Shown here one piece after another: positions 6,329 to 13,463 of a stretch of DNA of 14,822 nucleotides (position 1 is the stretch's first letter; each line of letters starts with the position of its first letter). The notes beneath the pieces were generated by a model. The model worked only from the letters and a program-made list of their open reading frames with translations. It was not told the origin of the DNA and made no database searches. Made by a program: the position numbers and the translations under genes. Source of the stretch: Rhodospirillaceae bacterium UBA6608 (lineage in GTDB: Bacteria > Pseudomonadota > Alphaproteobacteria > Rhodospirillales_A > Casp-alpha2); assembly GCA_002433335.1 (NCBI GenBank), contig DJHY01000007.1:1-14822 (forward strand). The letters run 5' to 3'.

Positions 6329-9300
6329 ATGCCTGTATTGAAGAAGCTCGCCATCGGTTTAGCGGTTTTATTGATCGTTGTGATCGGCGCTTTGTTGGTC
6401 GGGCCCAGCCTGATCGATTGGAACAAATACACCGACGAGATCACCGCCCAGGTTGAAAAGGCCACGGGGCGGAAGGTCTTGATCGGCGGGCCGGTTTCCG
6501 TACAGGTATTGCCCAGCCCCCGGCTTCATGTCGCGGATGTGCATCTTGCCAATATCGCCGGATCGGCGGACGCGCGTATGGCGTCGTTGGAATCCTTGGA
6601 AGTTCGTGTGTCCACGCTGCCGTTGCTGCGCGGGACCGTGCGGGTCGAGACGGTGCGTCTGGTGAACCCGACGATCCTGTTGGAGCGTCTCGCCGACGGG
6701 CGGGTGAATTGGGACTTCGGCCCGCAGGCAACTGCGCCCAAGGCCGGGGGAGAAAAAACCGCCCGAGGCGCGGGCGACGGCAGTGCCTCGCTTCCCGGCG
6801 CGGCTGGGCCGAATATCGTGGTCGACAGCTTTACCGTCGAAAACGGAAAGGTCGTCTATCGCGATTTGCAACAGGGCCGTAACGACGTCATTACCGATAT
6901 CGACGCCCGATTTGCAGTCGCCAGCCTGACAGGCCCGGTCGAGAGCGATGGCGCGTTGACGGTCCACGGGCAACGCCTGGGCTACTCGCTGAACGTATCG
7001 GAGATCGTTCAGGGGCGGACGGTGCCCTTGGTGTTCAATCTGAACCTGGGCAAGGACACGACCGTCCGGATCGATGGTGGGGTCGTCAATGTGCCGGACC
7101 GGCCCCGATTGCGCGCCAAGATCACCGGTGGCGGACCAAACGTGGCGCAGATGATCGCCGACGTCAGCGGCACGCGGCAACTGCCCGTTAACCTGGCCAT
7201 GCCGTTCGCCGTCACCGGAAATGTCGAGGCAAGCGTCGATGGCGGCCGGGCGGAAGACTTGACCCTCAAGCTGGGTGAAATGACGTTCCAGGTCGTCGCC
7301 GATGTCGCAACCGGCGACAAGACCGTCGCCAAGGTGTCGGTATCCTCGGACAAGCTCGATCTGGACGCGTTGTTGGCGCCGCCGCCGGTTGAAAAGCAAG
7401 TAGACGTCAAACCGGTGTCGGGTTCTGCGGCAGGTGGCGCGCAGAAGCAGGTTGCCGCTGCGGCGCCGCAGCCCGCTGCGCCGAGTGCGTTTGAACTGCC
7501 CAAGGGCGTGCAGGGCAATCTGTCGGTGCAATTCGACAATGTGATCTTCAAAGGCCAAGCCATCGAAGGTGTGACGCTGAGCGCCGACCTGGCCAATGGC
7601 GAAGTCACCTTGAACCAAGCCACGGCGCAGCTGCCCGGCGACACCGACGTCGGGTTGTTCGGTTTTCTGTCGGCTCGCCAGGGTAAGGCCCGGTTCGAAG
7701 GGCAGATCGAAACCCGCGCCAAGGATCTGGCACCCGTTCTGGCCTGGGCGGTTCCGGGCGTTACGGCCCCCACAGCCGCGCTGAAGGATTTCAGCTTCAA
7801 GACGCCGTTGGTGATCGATGGCGATTACGCGCAGTTGACGGCGATCGACGCCACCGCGGGCGGCTCCCGCCTGACCGGTGGGGTAACCTTGGCGATGCAG
7901 GCCCGCCCATCGTTCGGCGCGAACCTGTCTTTGGACAAGATTGACCTGGATGCGCTGCTTGCGAAAGCGCCGGCGAAACAGGCAAAGGCCAAGGCATCGG
8001 ATAAGCCGACGGCGACGGCGCAAGGTGGCGGGCAGGCGACCGGCGGCGGCGCTGCATCATCGCCCCAAACGCCGCCCAAGGTCGAATTGTTCTCGCCGTT
8101 GTCGCCGTTGACCGCGTTCGACGCCAATGTGAAATTGGCCGTCGGGACCGCCGTGGTCAACGGTTTGACGGCGCGGGATCTCAAGCTGGATGCGACCTTG
8201 ACCCAAGGCACGCTGACCTTGCGGACCATGAAGGTCGGAAATGTCGCGGGGCTGAGTGCGTCGGTCAGTGGTGGCCTTTCCGGGCTGGGCGGGGTGCCGA
8301 CGGCCAAGGACTTGCGGGTCGTCGCCAATGCCAAGGATATCGGCCCGGTGGCGAAAGCGTTCGCCTTGAACCTGCCGTTTCCGGCTTCGGCGATAGGGGC
8401 GGTCTCGGTCGATACGACGATGTCGGGCAGCCTTTTGTCGCCGTCGGTCAGCTCGACGCTAGGCGCCATGGGGGCGACGGTCGGGCTGCGCGGTGACCTT
8501 CCGGTTCTGGCGTTGGCGGGGCAGGATATCCGCCTGGGCCTATCCGTTCGCCACGGTGATTTGGCGGGGTTGCTACGGCGCTTGGGCGTCGCGTACCAGC
8601 CGCAGGGAAAAATCGGGGGATTGGACCTCACCGCTCAGGTGACGGGAAATCCGAAGCTGATCAGGGTTGATGGCTTGAAGGGCGCTATCGGTACGGTACC
8701 GACCAGCGGCAGCCTGTCCCTGGCCCTGGATGGCGCGAAGCCCAAGGCGTTGGCGAATTTGGCGCTCGGGGCGATCGATGTAACGCCGTTCCTGCCGGTG
8801 GAAAAATCAGCCGGTCTGTTCGAGCGCGGATGGCCGTTCGTGCGCATGCCTGCGGCCTGGGCCGGGCCCGGGGGAAATCCGCTGATCGCTACGGCGGCGG
8901 TCAGCCAGCGCTGGTCGAAACAAGTCATCGACCTGTCGGTGTTGAACGCCTTGGATGCGGCTCTCAACGTGACTTCGCCGAAAGTGTCGGTCAAAGGCAC
9001 CACTTTGGAGAATGCCGATTTGGGAGCTGCGATCGAAGGCGGAGTGCTTTCGGTCGAACGGTTGACCGGGCGTTTGTTCGGTGGGCCGTTGACCGCCAAG
9101 GCGCAGGTTGCCGCCGACGGTCGGATGTCCGTGGCGGGTAAAATCTCCGCCGCGGATCTATCGAAAGCGGGAAGTGCGCTGGGCGACACCGTCTCGGCGG
9201 GTAAGGTCAACGGTGACATCAATCTGACGGCGCAAGGCCGATCCGAAGCTGAGATCGTATCGAACCTGAATGGCACCGTCGCCTTTTCCGGCCGGGACCT

Positions 9301-9892
9301 GGATGCGAAAGCACTTGGCGGCTCGGCCGAGGCCGGGTTCGGGTTGGGCGGTATCGTCCTGGCCCTGAACCAGTTGGGCGGCTCGTTGGGCGGCCCGAAG
9401 CAAGGCAGCGGCTTGGCCGATGTCGATGCGGGGCTGACGATCGTCAACGGCATTGCGACGGCCAATCAGTTGAAGGCCGTCACCAATGTGGGTGTCGCCG
9501 ACGGCAAAGGAAAGATCGACCTGGCCGCCTGGACCGTCGATTTAAAGGGCGCTATTCAACCGGCCCCGAACTTGTTGTCGGCCGTATTGTCGATCACCAC
9601 GAAAAAGGGTGTGAACGTGCCGTTCACCGTGACGGGGAAATTGGATGCTCCCCGGATCAGGGTCGATACGGCGTCGCTGGGAACCGGCGGCGTTGCCGTG
9701 CCGGGGCTGGACAAGCTGTTAAACAAGAAGGGCGTCGGGAACGTTCTGCAAGGTATCTTGGGTGGCGGCGGAACGACGCAGCAGCAGGAAACGCCGAAAA
9801 CGGAAGAAACTCAGCCATCGACGAATACGGATACCGAGAAGAAGAAAGTGACGCCGCAAGACTTGCTGCGGGGCATTCTGGGACGATTCTGA
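6329..9892 (+). CDS. AsmA family protein
   Basis: A large (1187 aa) envelope protein. Seen: one N-terminal transmembrane anchor (about 5-26), then the AsmA N-terminal signature DWNKYTDEITAQVEKATGR and PRLHVADVHLAN. Long beta-rich segments are split by Ala/Pro/Lys/Gly-rich linkers (about 133-158, 351-393, 545-588). An AsmA C-terminal-type region lies at about 870-1110, followed by a polar Gln/Thr/Glu/Lys tail. AsmA relatives (AsmA, YhdP, TamB, YdbH) are periplasmic proteins anchored in the inner membrane, several of them implicated in moving phospholipid to the outer membrane; that role is inferred here. A DKxDLDALLA block occurs twice, at 341-350 and 536-545, each just before a linker, suggesting internal duplication. 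ATG 6329 is used because an in-frame ATG at 6308 meets a stop after five codons. The ribosome site is weak (GGA at 6318-6320). Confidence 0.93.
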   Translation: MPVLKKLAIGLAVLLIVVIGALLVGPSLIDWNKYTDEITAQVEKATGRKVLIGGPVSVQVLPSPRLHVADVHLANIAGSADARMASLESLEVRVSTLPLLRGTVRVETVRLVNPTILLERLADGRVNWDFGPQATAPKAGGEKTARGAGDGSASLPGAAGPNIVVDSFTVENGKVVYRDLQQGRNDVITDIDARFAVASLTGPVESDGALTVHGQRLGYSLNVSEIVQGRTVPLVFNLNLGKDTTVRIDGGVVNVPDRPRLRAKITGGGPNVAQMIADVSGTRQLPVNLAMPFAVTGNVEASVDGGRAEDLTLKLGEMTFQVVADVATGDKTVAKVSVSSDKLDLDALLAPPPVEKQVDVKPVSGSAAGGAQKQVAAAAPQPAAPSAFELPKGVQGNLSVQFDNVIFKGQAIEGVTLSADLANGEVTLNQATAQLPGDTDVGLFGFLSARQGKARFEGQIETRAKDLAPVLAWAVPGVTAPTAALKDFSFKTPLVIDGDYAQLTAIDATAGGSRLTGGVTLAMQARPSFGANLSLDKIDLDALLAKAPAKQAKAKASDKPTATAQGGGQATGGGAASSPQTPPKVELFSPLSPLTAFDANVKLAVGTAVVNGLTARDLKLDATLTQGTLTLRTMKVGNVAGLSASVSGGLSGLGGVPTAKDLRVVANAKDIGPVAKAFALNLPFPASAIGAVSVDTTMSGSLLSPSVSSTLGAMGATVGLRGDLPVLALAGQDIRLGLSVRHGDLAGLLRRLGVAYQPQGKIGGLDLTAQVTGNPKLIRVDGLKGAIGTVPTSGSLSLALDGAKPKALANLALGAIDVTPFLPVEKSAGLFERGWPFVRMPAAWAGPGGNPLIATAAVSQRWSKQVIDLSVLNALDAALNVTSPKVSVKGTTLENADLGAAIEGGVLSVERLTGRLFGGPLTAKAQVAADGRMSVAGKISAADLSKAGSALGDTVSAGKVNGDINLTAQGRSEAEIVSNLNGTVAFSGRDLDAKALGGSAEAGFGLGGIVLALNQLGGSLGGPKQGSGLADVDAGLTIVNGIATANQLKAVTNVGVADGKGKIDLAAWTVDLKGAIQPAPNLLSAVLSITTKKGVNVPFTVTGKLDAPRIRVDTASLGTGGVAVPGLDKLLNKKGVGNVLQGILGGGGTTQQQETPKTEETQPSTNTDTEKKKVTPQDLLRGILGRF

Positions 9893-9948
9893 GCGACCTG
9901 GCCGATCACAAGGCGCGCACCAGCAGATAATGGCCAGCGGAGACGGGT

Positions 9949-11058
9949 ATGAAGCTGCGATCCATCACCGCGCGTATTTTCGAAACCCTGGGCGTATTGC
10001 TTTCGGTCTGTGCCGTGTTCGCGGTCCTGTACTATTGGGATCCGACACGGGCCTTGATCAAACGATATGCGCCGGGGGCAGGGCAGAAGTTAGAACAGCT
10101 GCCGGACGTAGCGAACGGGTTCGACGCGAAGGCGCTTTTGACCGTGACGTCGGCCGAGATCGCGAGCACCCGCAGGGGCTTGCTGCGGCAGCGAATTTTC
10201 GGATCGGTGGATTTGCCGACCGATGTTTTGCCGCAACGTGTCTACAAGGACGTCGATAAGGACCCGGGAAAGGTTCATACCTGTCTTTCCCCGACGGGAC
10301 CGGACGTGGTCCATCTTTTGTCGCGGCGAGACACGATCATCATGCGCGCCATCGGATGCGAGTCCGAATTCTACCGCGGCTGGGACAATCTGGCCGGTAT
10401 CGACGAGTTGACCGGCTATTTGATGAAGAATTGGCGACCGTTCTCTGCCGCCGGTCGTGGCGGTCAACTATGCCTTACGGCAACAGGCGTTCAAATCCGT
10501 CGCCATGGTTGGCGTTTCGTCGGGGGCATGGGTGACGTTGGTCGCCGCCGCGCTTGATCCTCGGATCACACTAAGCGTGCCGGTTTCCGGCGTGATGCCG
10601 CTGGCGCTGCTGCAGGGGCCGGAGACGAGCGCCCACGAGATCGTCGGCGGTATTTCCGACATCGCCGGTGTTTTGGATTTGTCCGTCATGGGCGCGGATC
10701 GGCATGGCCGCCGCCAATTGCAGATATTCAATCGATACGACCGCTGTTGTTTCCATGGCCCCCGCCTTGAGCTGTATGCGCCGCAATCGGCCGCCGCTGC
10801 GAAGGGATTTGGTGGCCGGATCGATGTGTCGTTCGATGAAACCCATGCGCGCCACAAGATATCGGGTTGGGCGCGCGGCCGGATCATGGCGATCATGCCA
10901 GGCGGCTTTGATTGCCGCAGCGGCCTTGTGGTGGGCAAGCGGTGCCTGGCAGTTGGGCGTTATGCCGACGCGTGGGCTGTTGCGGGTTATGTTTCGCGTC
11001 GGCGGGGTTGGTCTGCCTGGGGCTTGCGGCCTGGCTGCGGGGGCGTCAGCGCGACTGA
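9949..11058 (+). pseudogene. Membrane-anchored alpha/beta hydrolase, frameshifted
   Basis: ATG 9949 has a good ribosome site (GGAG, 6 bases upstream). The first frame encodes an N-terminal membrane helix (about residues 13-29) and a hydrolase-like N-terminal half; read alone it ends at TGA 10555-10557. Near 10441-10446 the recognisable protein moves by +1: the second frame gives VVAVNYALRQQ, the nucleophile elbow GVSSG (Ser codon 10517-10519), GRRQLQIFNRYDRCCF and THARHKIS with the probable catalytic His. Dropping one base near 10443 gives a smooth join (WRPFLPPVVAVNYAL). Near 10897 another +1 step would lead into a hydrophobic segment (ALIAAAALWWASGAW). A third near 10997 leads to GLVCLGLAAWLRGRQRD and TGA 11056-11058. 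The first shift is well supported; the last two are inference. Without them the second frame runs to 11092. It is either a decaying gene or sequence error, and substrate is unknown. Confidence 0.7.
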
Positions 11059-11276
11059 TCGTTCGCCTGCTGCTGCAGGACGAACACCCTGATCGCGCTG
11101 GAAAGGTTGCCCGTGCGTTCGGCATCTATTTCCGTGACGACCTCGTTGATGGATTGCCCGCGCCGGCGCGCGATGTCTTTCAACGCGTTCCAGAACAAGT
11201 CTTCGAGCGTCAGGCTGGTGTGGTGGCCGGCGACAAGGACGGAGTGTTTGGCCAGGCGGGATGGATCGTCGGTCAT
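11046..11276 (-). CDS. Ribbon-helix-helix domain protein (RHH_4-like)
   Basis: A 76-residue protein. Seen: a short beta strand (HSVLVAGHHTSLTL, about 11-24), then helix FWNALKDIARRRG (28-40), turn QSIN, and helix EVVTEIDAERT, followed by NLSSAIRVFVL (57-67). This matches the small ribbon-helix-helix family common in Alphaproteobacteria, whose members are presumed dimeric DNA binders; related sequences are sometimes labelled aryl-sulfate sulfotransferase-like. Its ATG overlaps the stop of the TfoX-like gene upstream by an ATGA (11273-11276), so the two are probably co-translated. Its 3' end faces, and may overlap by 13 bases, the plus-strand hydrolase remnant. The target is unknown; a palindrome upstream of the tfoX-like gene is a candidate. 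Confidence 0.87.
   Translation of the reverse strand: MTDDPSRLAKHSVLVAGHHTSLTLEDLFWNALKDIARRRGQSINEVVTEIDAERTGNLSSAIRVFVLQQQANDQSR
11061..11085 (+). terminator. Strong hairpin just after the hydrolase remnant, inside the RHH gene end
   Basis: GTTCGCCTGC (11061-11070), loop TGCT, then GCAGG-A-CGAAC (11075-11085) makes a 10-bp stem with a single bulged A. It begins two bases after the TGA at 11056-11058, which fits a terminator for the plus-strand gene and supports that stop as its original end. No T-run follows, and the bases also encode the RHH protein C-terminus, so the structure could be incidental. Confidence 0.35.
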
Positions 11277-11650
11277 GCGGCGCTTTGACCTTTCTTGCCT
11301 TGTTTTTTGTTCTGTTTTTGGTTGGCGGACCGGCGCGCCGCACCCCAGGCACTGCGTGCCCAGGCGAGCAGGTCTTCGGGGTCGTCAAGGCACTCTTCCG
11401 GCGCCTGAAAATAGCTAAGGGCCAAGGTTTTCCCCTGACGCTCATAGGTGAAGGGCGGCGCACCCATGGCCTCGAACTCTGCGCGGTTTTCATCGTCCGC
11501 TTTCAAGTAAAGAACATCGTCGACCACCAACGCGAACATGGTCCCGTCCAGGTACAGGCCGCCGCCACCGAACATGCGTTTGGCCTGCACGGGGCCGAGC
11601 GGCGCCAGCAGGTCCAGAAGGTGTTCCTTGAATTCCAGACTAAAGCTCAT
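11273..11650 (-). CDS. TfoX/Sxy N-terminal domain protein
   Basis: A 125-residue protein holding only the TfoX N-terminal domain. Seen: FKEHLLDLLAPLG (7-19), the family signature RMFGGGGLYLDGTMFALV (25-42), LYLKADDENRAEFEAMG (47-63), and a helical end PEDLLAWARSAW (91-102), followed by a Lys/Gln-rich tail (110-122). In gamma-proteobacteria full-length TfoX/Sxy is a competence regulator; stand-alone N-domain proteins in Alphaproteobacteria have no firm function, so none is assigned. ATG 11650 is chosen because the domain starts right after it; the open frame further upstream is low-quality sequence with no domain. No clear ribosome site precedes it. Its stop overlaps the start of the RHH gene (ATGA), and it is divergent from the glutathione transferase gene. 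Confidence 0.9.
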   Translation of the reverse strand: MSFSLEFKEHLLDLLAPLGPVQAKRMFGGGGLYLDGTMFALVVDDVLYLKADDENRAEFEAMGAPPFTYERQGKTLALSYFQAPEECLDDPEDLLAWARSAWGAARRSANQKQNKKQGKKGQSAA

Positions 11651-11698
11651 GGCCGCACTATGCTTTTCCCTTGCCTGGGCGTTCGGGCTCGCGCACTC

Positions 11699-11718
11699 TT
11701 TTTGTTCACAAACAAAAA
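11699..11718. promoter_or_regulatory. Perfect AT-rich inverted repeat between divergent genes, operator-like
   Basis: TTTTTGTT (11699-11706), spacer CACA, AACAAAAA (11711-11718): perfect 8-bp arms. It lies in the 91-base region between the start of the TfoX-like gene (11650, minus) and the GST gene (11742, plus), and is strikingly A/T-rich for this window. Neither strand has a T-run placed as in an intrinsic terminator, and no complete gene would end there. An operator or divergent promoter element is the simplest reading. No convincing -35/-10 pair was found. Confidence 0.4.
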
Positions 11719-11727
11719 AAACATACC

Positions 11728-11733
11728 GAGGAG
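11728..11733 (+). promoter_or_regulatory. Ribosome binding site of the GST gene
   Basis: GAGGAG lies 8 bases before ATG 11742. It fixes this start, although the frame is open much further upstream, antisense to the TfoX-like gene. Confidence 0.7.
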
Positions 11734-11741
11734 CCGCCATC

Positions 11742-12377
11742 ATGTCCGATCTGACGATCTACGGTACCACGTTGAGCCCCTTTGTCCGAACGGTGCGCAT
11801 GTGCCTGGAGGAAAAAGAGGAAGCCTACCGCATGTACGAATACATGCCCGGCTCGGAAGAGCAGAAACAGGAACATCCCTTCGGTAAAGTTCCGGCGATC
11901 CGCGATGCCGACCTGCACCTGTATGAAACCTTGGCGATCTGTATCTATATCGATGAGGAATATACTTCGGACCCGCAGCTGCAGCCGCGCGACGCCATCG
12001 AAAAGGCGGACATGTTCCAGCGCATCAGCCTGTATATGGACGAGGGCTATCCGAACATTTCGAAGGGCTTGGTGTTTCCCCGTATCTTCAATCCTATGAT
12101 GGGCAAGCCGACCGACGAATCCGCGATCAAGGCGCGCCTGCCGAAGATCGAGAAATATTTCTCCGTGGTCGACAAGGAATTGCGCGGGCAGCGCTGGATG
12201 GTTGGCGACGAAATGTCCCTGGCCGATATGTTCCTGGCCCCGGCGATCTATTACGTCAAGAAGACGCCGGAAGGTCAGACGTTGTTGTCCAAATACGAGA
12301 ACCTGTCGGCTTGGTACACGAACATGACCAACGTCGAAAGCTTCCGGGAAACCGCGCCGAAAATGCCGGGAAGCTAA
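11742..12377 (+). CDS. Glutathione S-transferase family protein
   Basis: A 211-residue cytoplasmic protein of normal GST length. Seen: a thioredoxin-fold N-terminal domain with LTIYGTTLSPFVRTVRMCLEE (4-24), where Ser 12 is the likely glutathione-activating residue. GKVPAI (48-53) carries the conserved cis-Pro 51, and LYETLAI (60-66) matches the usual glutathione-binding E-S box with Glu 62-Thr 63. The helical C-terminal domain contains MVGDEMSLADMFLAP (153-167), the N-capping-box region with Asp 162. Such enzymes conjugate glutathione to electrophiles or act in isomerase or peroxidase reactions; the substrate is unknown. The gene is divergent from the TfoX-like gene and ends 10 bases from the end of the converging hydrolase gene. 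Confidence 0.92.
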   Translation: MSDLTIYGTTLSPFVRTVRMCLEEKEEAYRMYEYMPGSEEQKQEHPFGKVPAIRDADLHLYETLAICIYIDEEYTSDPQLQPRDAIEKADMFQRISLYMDEGYPNISKGLVFPRIFNPMMGKPTDESAIKARLPKIEKYFSVVDKELRGQRWMVGDEMSLADMFLAPAIYYVKKTPEGQTLLSKYENLSAWYTNMTNVESFRETAPKMPGS

Positions 12378-12387
12378 CGCCCGATTA

Positions 12388-13020
12388 TTACCCCAAGGTC
12401 GTGCAGAACGTGGCGATGGCGTCCAGCGCCTGGTCCCAGTTCTGCCGTTCCGTCCGGCCCGATGCCTTGCGCGGCTTGAACCCGTGGTCGCCGTCTTCCA
12501 GCCATTCCAGGCGGATCGCCTTGGATAGGGGATAGGCCGGGACTTCTTCCCGGGTGCCGAAGGTATCGCGCGTTCCCTGACAGATCAGGGTTGGCGTCTT
12601 GAGGGTTTCCAAGTGTTCGGTGCGCAGCTTTTCCGGCTTGCCCGGCGGGTGGAATGGATAGCCCAGGCAGACCACCCCGCGCAGCGCGGCTCCTTCGGCC
12701 TCCATCTCAGCCGCGACCATCGAGGCCATGCGCCCGCCCATGGATTTTCCGCCGACGACCAGCCGCTCCATGCCGATGTCCTCGATCACCTCGCGCCAGG
12801 TTTCCAGCAGGATCCGCGCCGGATTGGGGGGGCGCTTCTTGCCGTCCTCGCGCCGCCCGGCCATGTAGGGAAATTCGAACCGGGCGCAGCGCAGGCCCCG
12901 CGTCGCCAAACCTTCGGCGAAGGCCTCCATGAACGGGCTGTCCATGGGCGCACCCGCGCCATGGGCCAGGGCGACGGTCATCGGGGCGTTCTTGTCGCCC
13001 GTGAACAGAATGTCTGTCAT
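12388..13020 (-). CDS. Alpha/beta hydrolase, TEX30/KANL3-like family
   Basis: A 210-residue single-domain hydrolase. Seen: an oxyanion-side motif ALAHGAGAPMDSPFM (17-31), RFEFPYM (47-53), the nucleophile elbow GGKSMGGR with Ser 93, an acid in GTRDTFG (Asp 152), and the catalytic His 179 in DGDHGFKP. The full triad is in place and the length fits the family, whose bacterial members are predicted hydrolases of unknown substrate. Its ATG overlaps the stop of the GNAT gene (ATGA, 13017-13020), so it is the last gene of a coupled SDR-GNAT-hydrolase set. No signal peptide is seen, so it is probably cytoplasmic. Confidence 0.9.
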   Translation of the reverse strand: MTDILFTGDKNAPMTVALAHGAGAPMDSPFMEAFAEGLATRGLRCARFEFPYMAGRREDGKKRPPNPARILLETWREVIEDIGMERLVVGGKSMGGRMASMVAAEMEAEGAALRGVVCLGYPFHPPGKPEKLRTEHLETLKTPTLICQGTRDTFGTREEVPAYPLSKAIRLEWLEDGDHGFKPRKASGRTERQNWDQALDAIATFCTTLG

Positions 13021-13463
13021 TGATCTTCCAGTTTCTTTCGCATCAACACGGCCTCGGTCACTTCGTCGTAGCCGATGGCGCGATAGAACGCGCGGGCGTC
13101 GGTTCGTTTGACCTGCGTGTGCAGGGCGACCGAGGCGAAGCCCTGGTCCCGCGCCCAGGCCTCGGCCCGGGCCATCAGCGCCTTGCCGATTCCGGCCCCG
13201 CGCCGGGTTTCGTCGACGACCAAGGATTGCACCAGGGCCTCGGTCGGTTTCTCCACGGCGGGGCGGGCGAAGATGTGGAGCAATCCGACCACCGCGCCGT
13301 CCAGTTCCGCGACCATCAAGGCATGCTCCGCCCCGGCTTGGCTAACGGCAAGGAAGCGGGCGATCAGGTCGTCCGCGTCGATGTCGTATCCCAATTGGCG
13401 CAGCAGCGCCCGCGCGGCGGGCAGGTCGCCCGCCGTCAGGTCGCGGACGGTGACGGATGTCAC
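13017..13463 (-). CDS. GNAT family N-acetyltransferase
   Basis: A 148-residue protein spanning one GNAT domain. Seen: an N-terminal VTVRDLTAGDLPAARALL (4-21), a core strand AVVGLLHIF (57-65), the acetyl-CoA loop RRGAGIGKAL (87-96) after SLVVDE (80-85), and a C-terminal TDARAFYRAIGY (121-132) typical of motif B. The family transfers acetyl from acetyl-CoA to an amine, but the acceptor cannot be predicted. The start is GTG 13463, overlapping the SDR stop as GTGA (13460-13463); its stop overlaps the next start as ATGA. It resembles ordinary small-molecule or RimI-like acetyltransferases rather than TacT-type toxins, and has no RHH partner beside it. Confidence 0.9.
   Translation of the reverse strand: MTSVTVRDLTAGDLPAARALLRQLGYDIDADDLIARFLAVSQAGAEHALMVAELDGAVVGLLHIFARPAVEKPTEALVQSLVVDETRRGAGIGKALMARAEAWARDQGFASVALHTQVKRTDARAFYRAIGYDEVTEAVLMRKKLEDQ

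Noticed and set aside
6368..8023. Long minus-strand frame opposite the AsmA gene
   Set aside because: Arg/Gln/Asp-rich shadow with no recognisable motif, no ribosome site and a clear AsmA gene on the other strand.
11046..13463. RHH plus GNAT toxin-antitoxin pair (TacAT-like)
   Set aside because: The two genes are about 1.7 kb apart in different operons, and the GNAT is coupled to metabolic-type genes rather than to the RHH gene.
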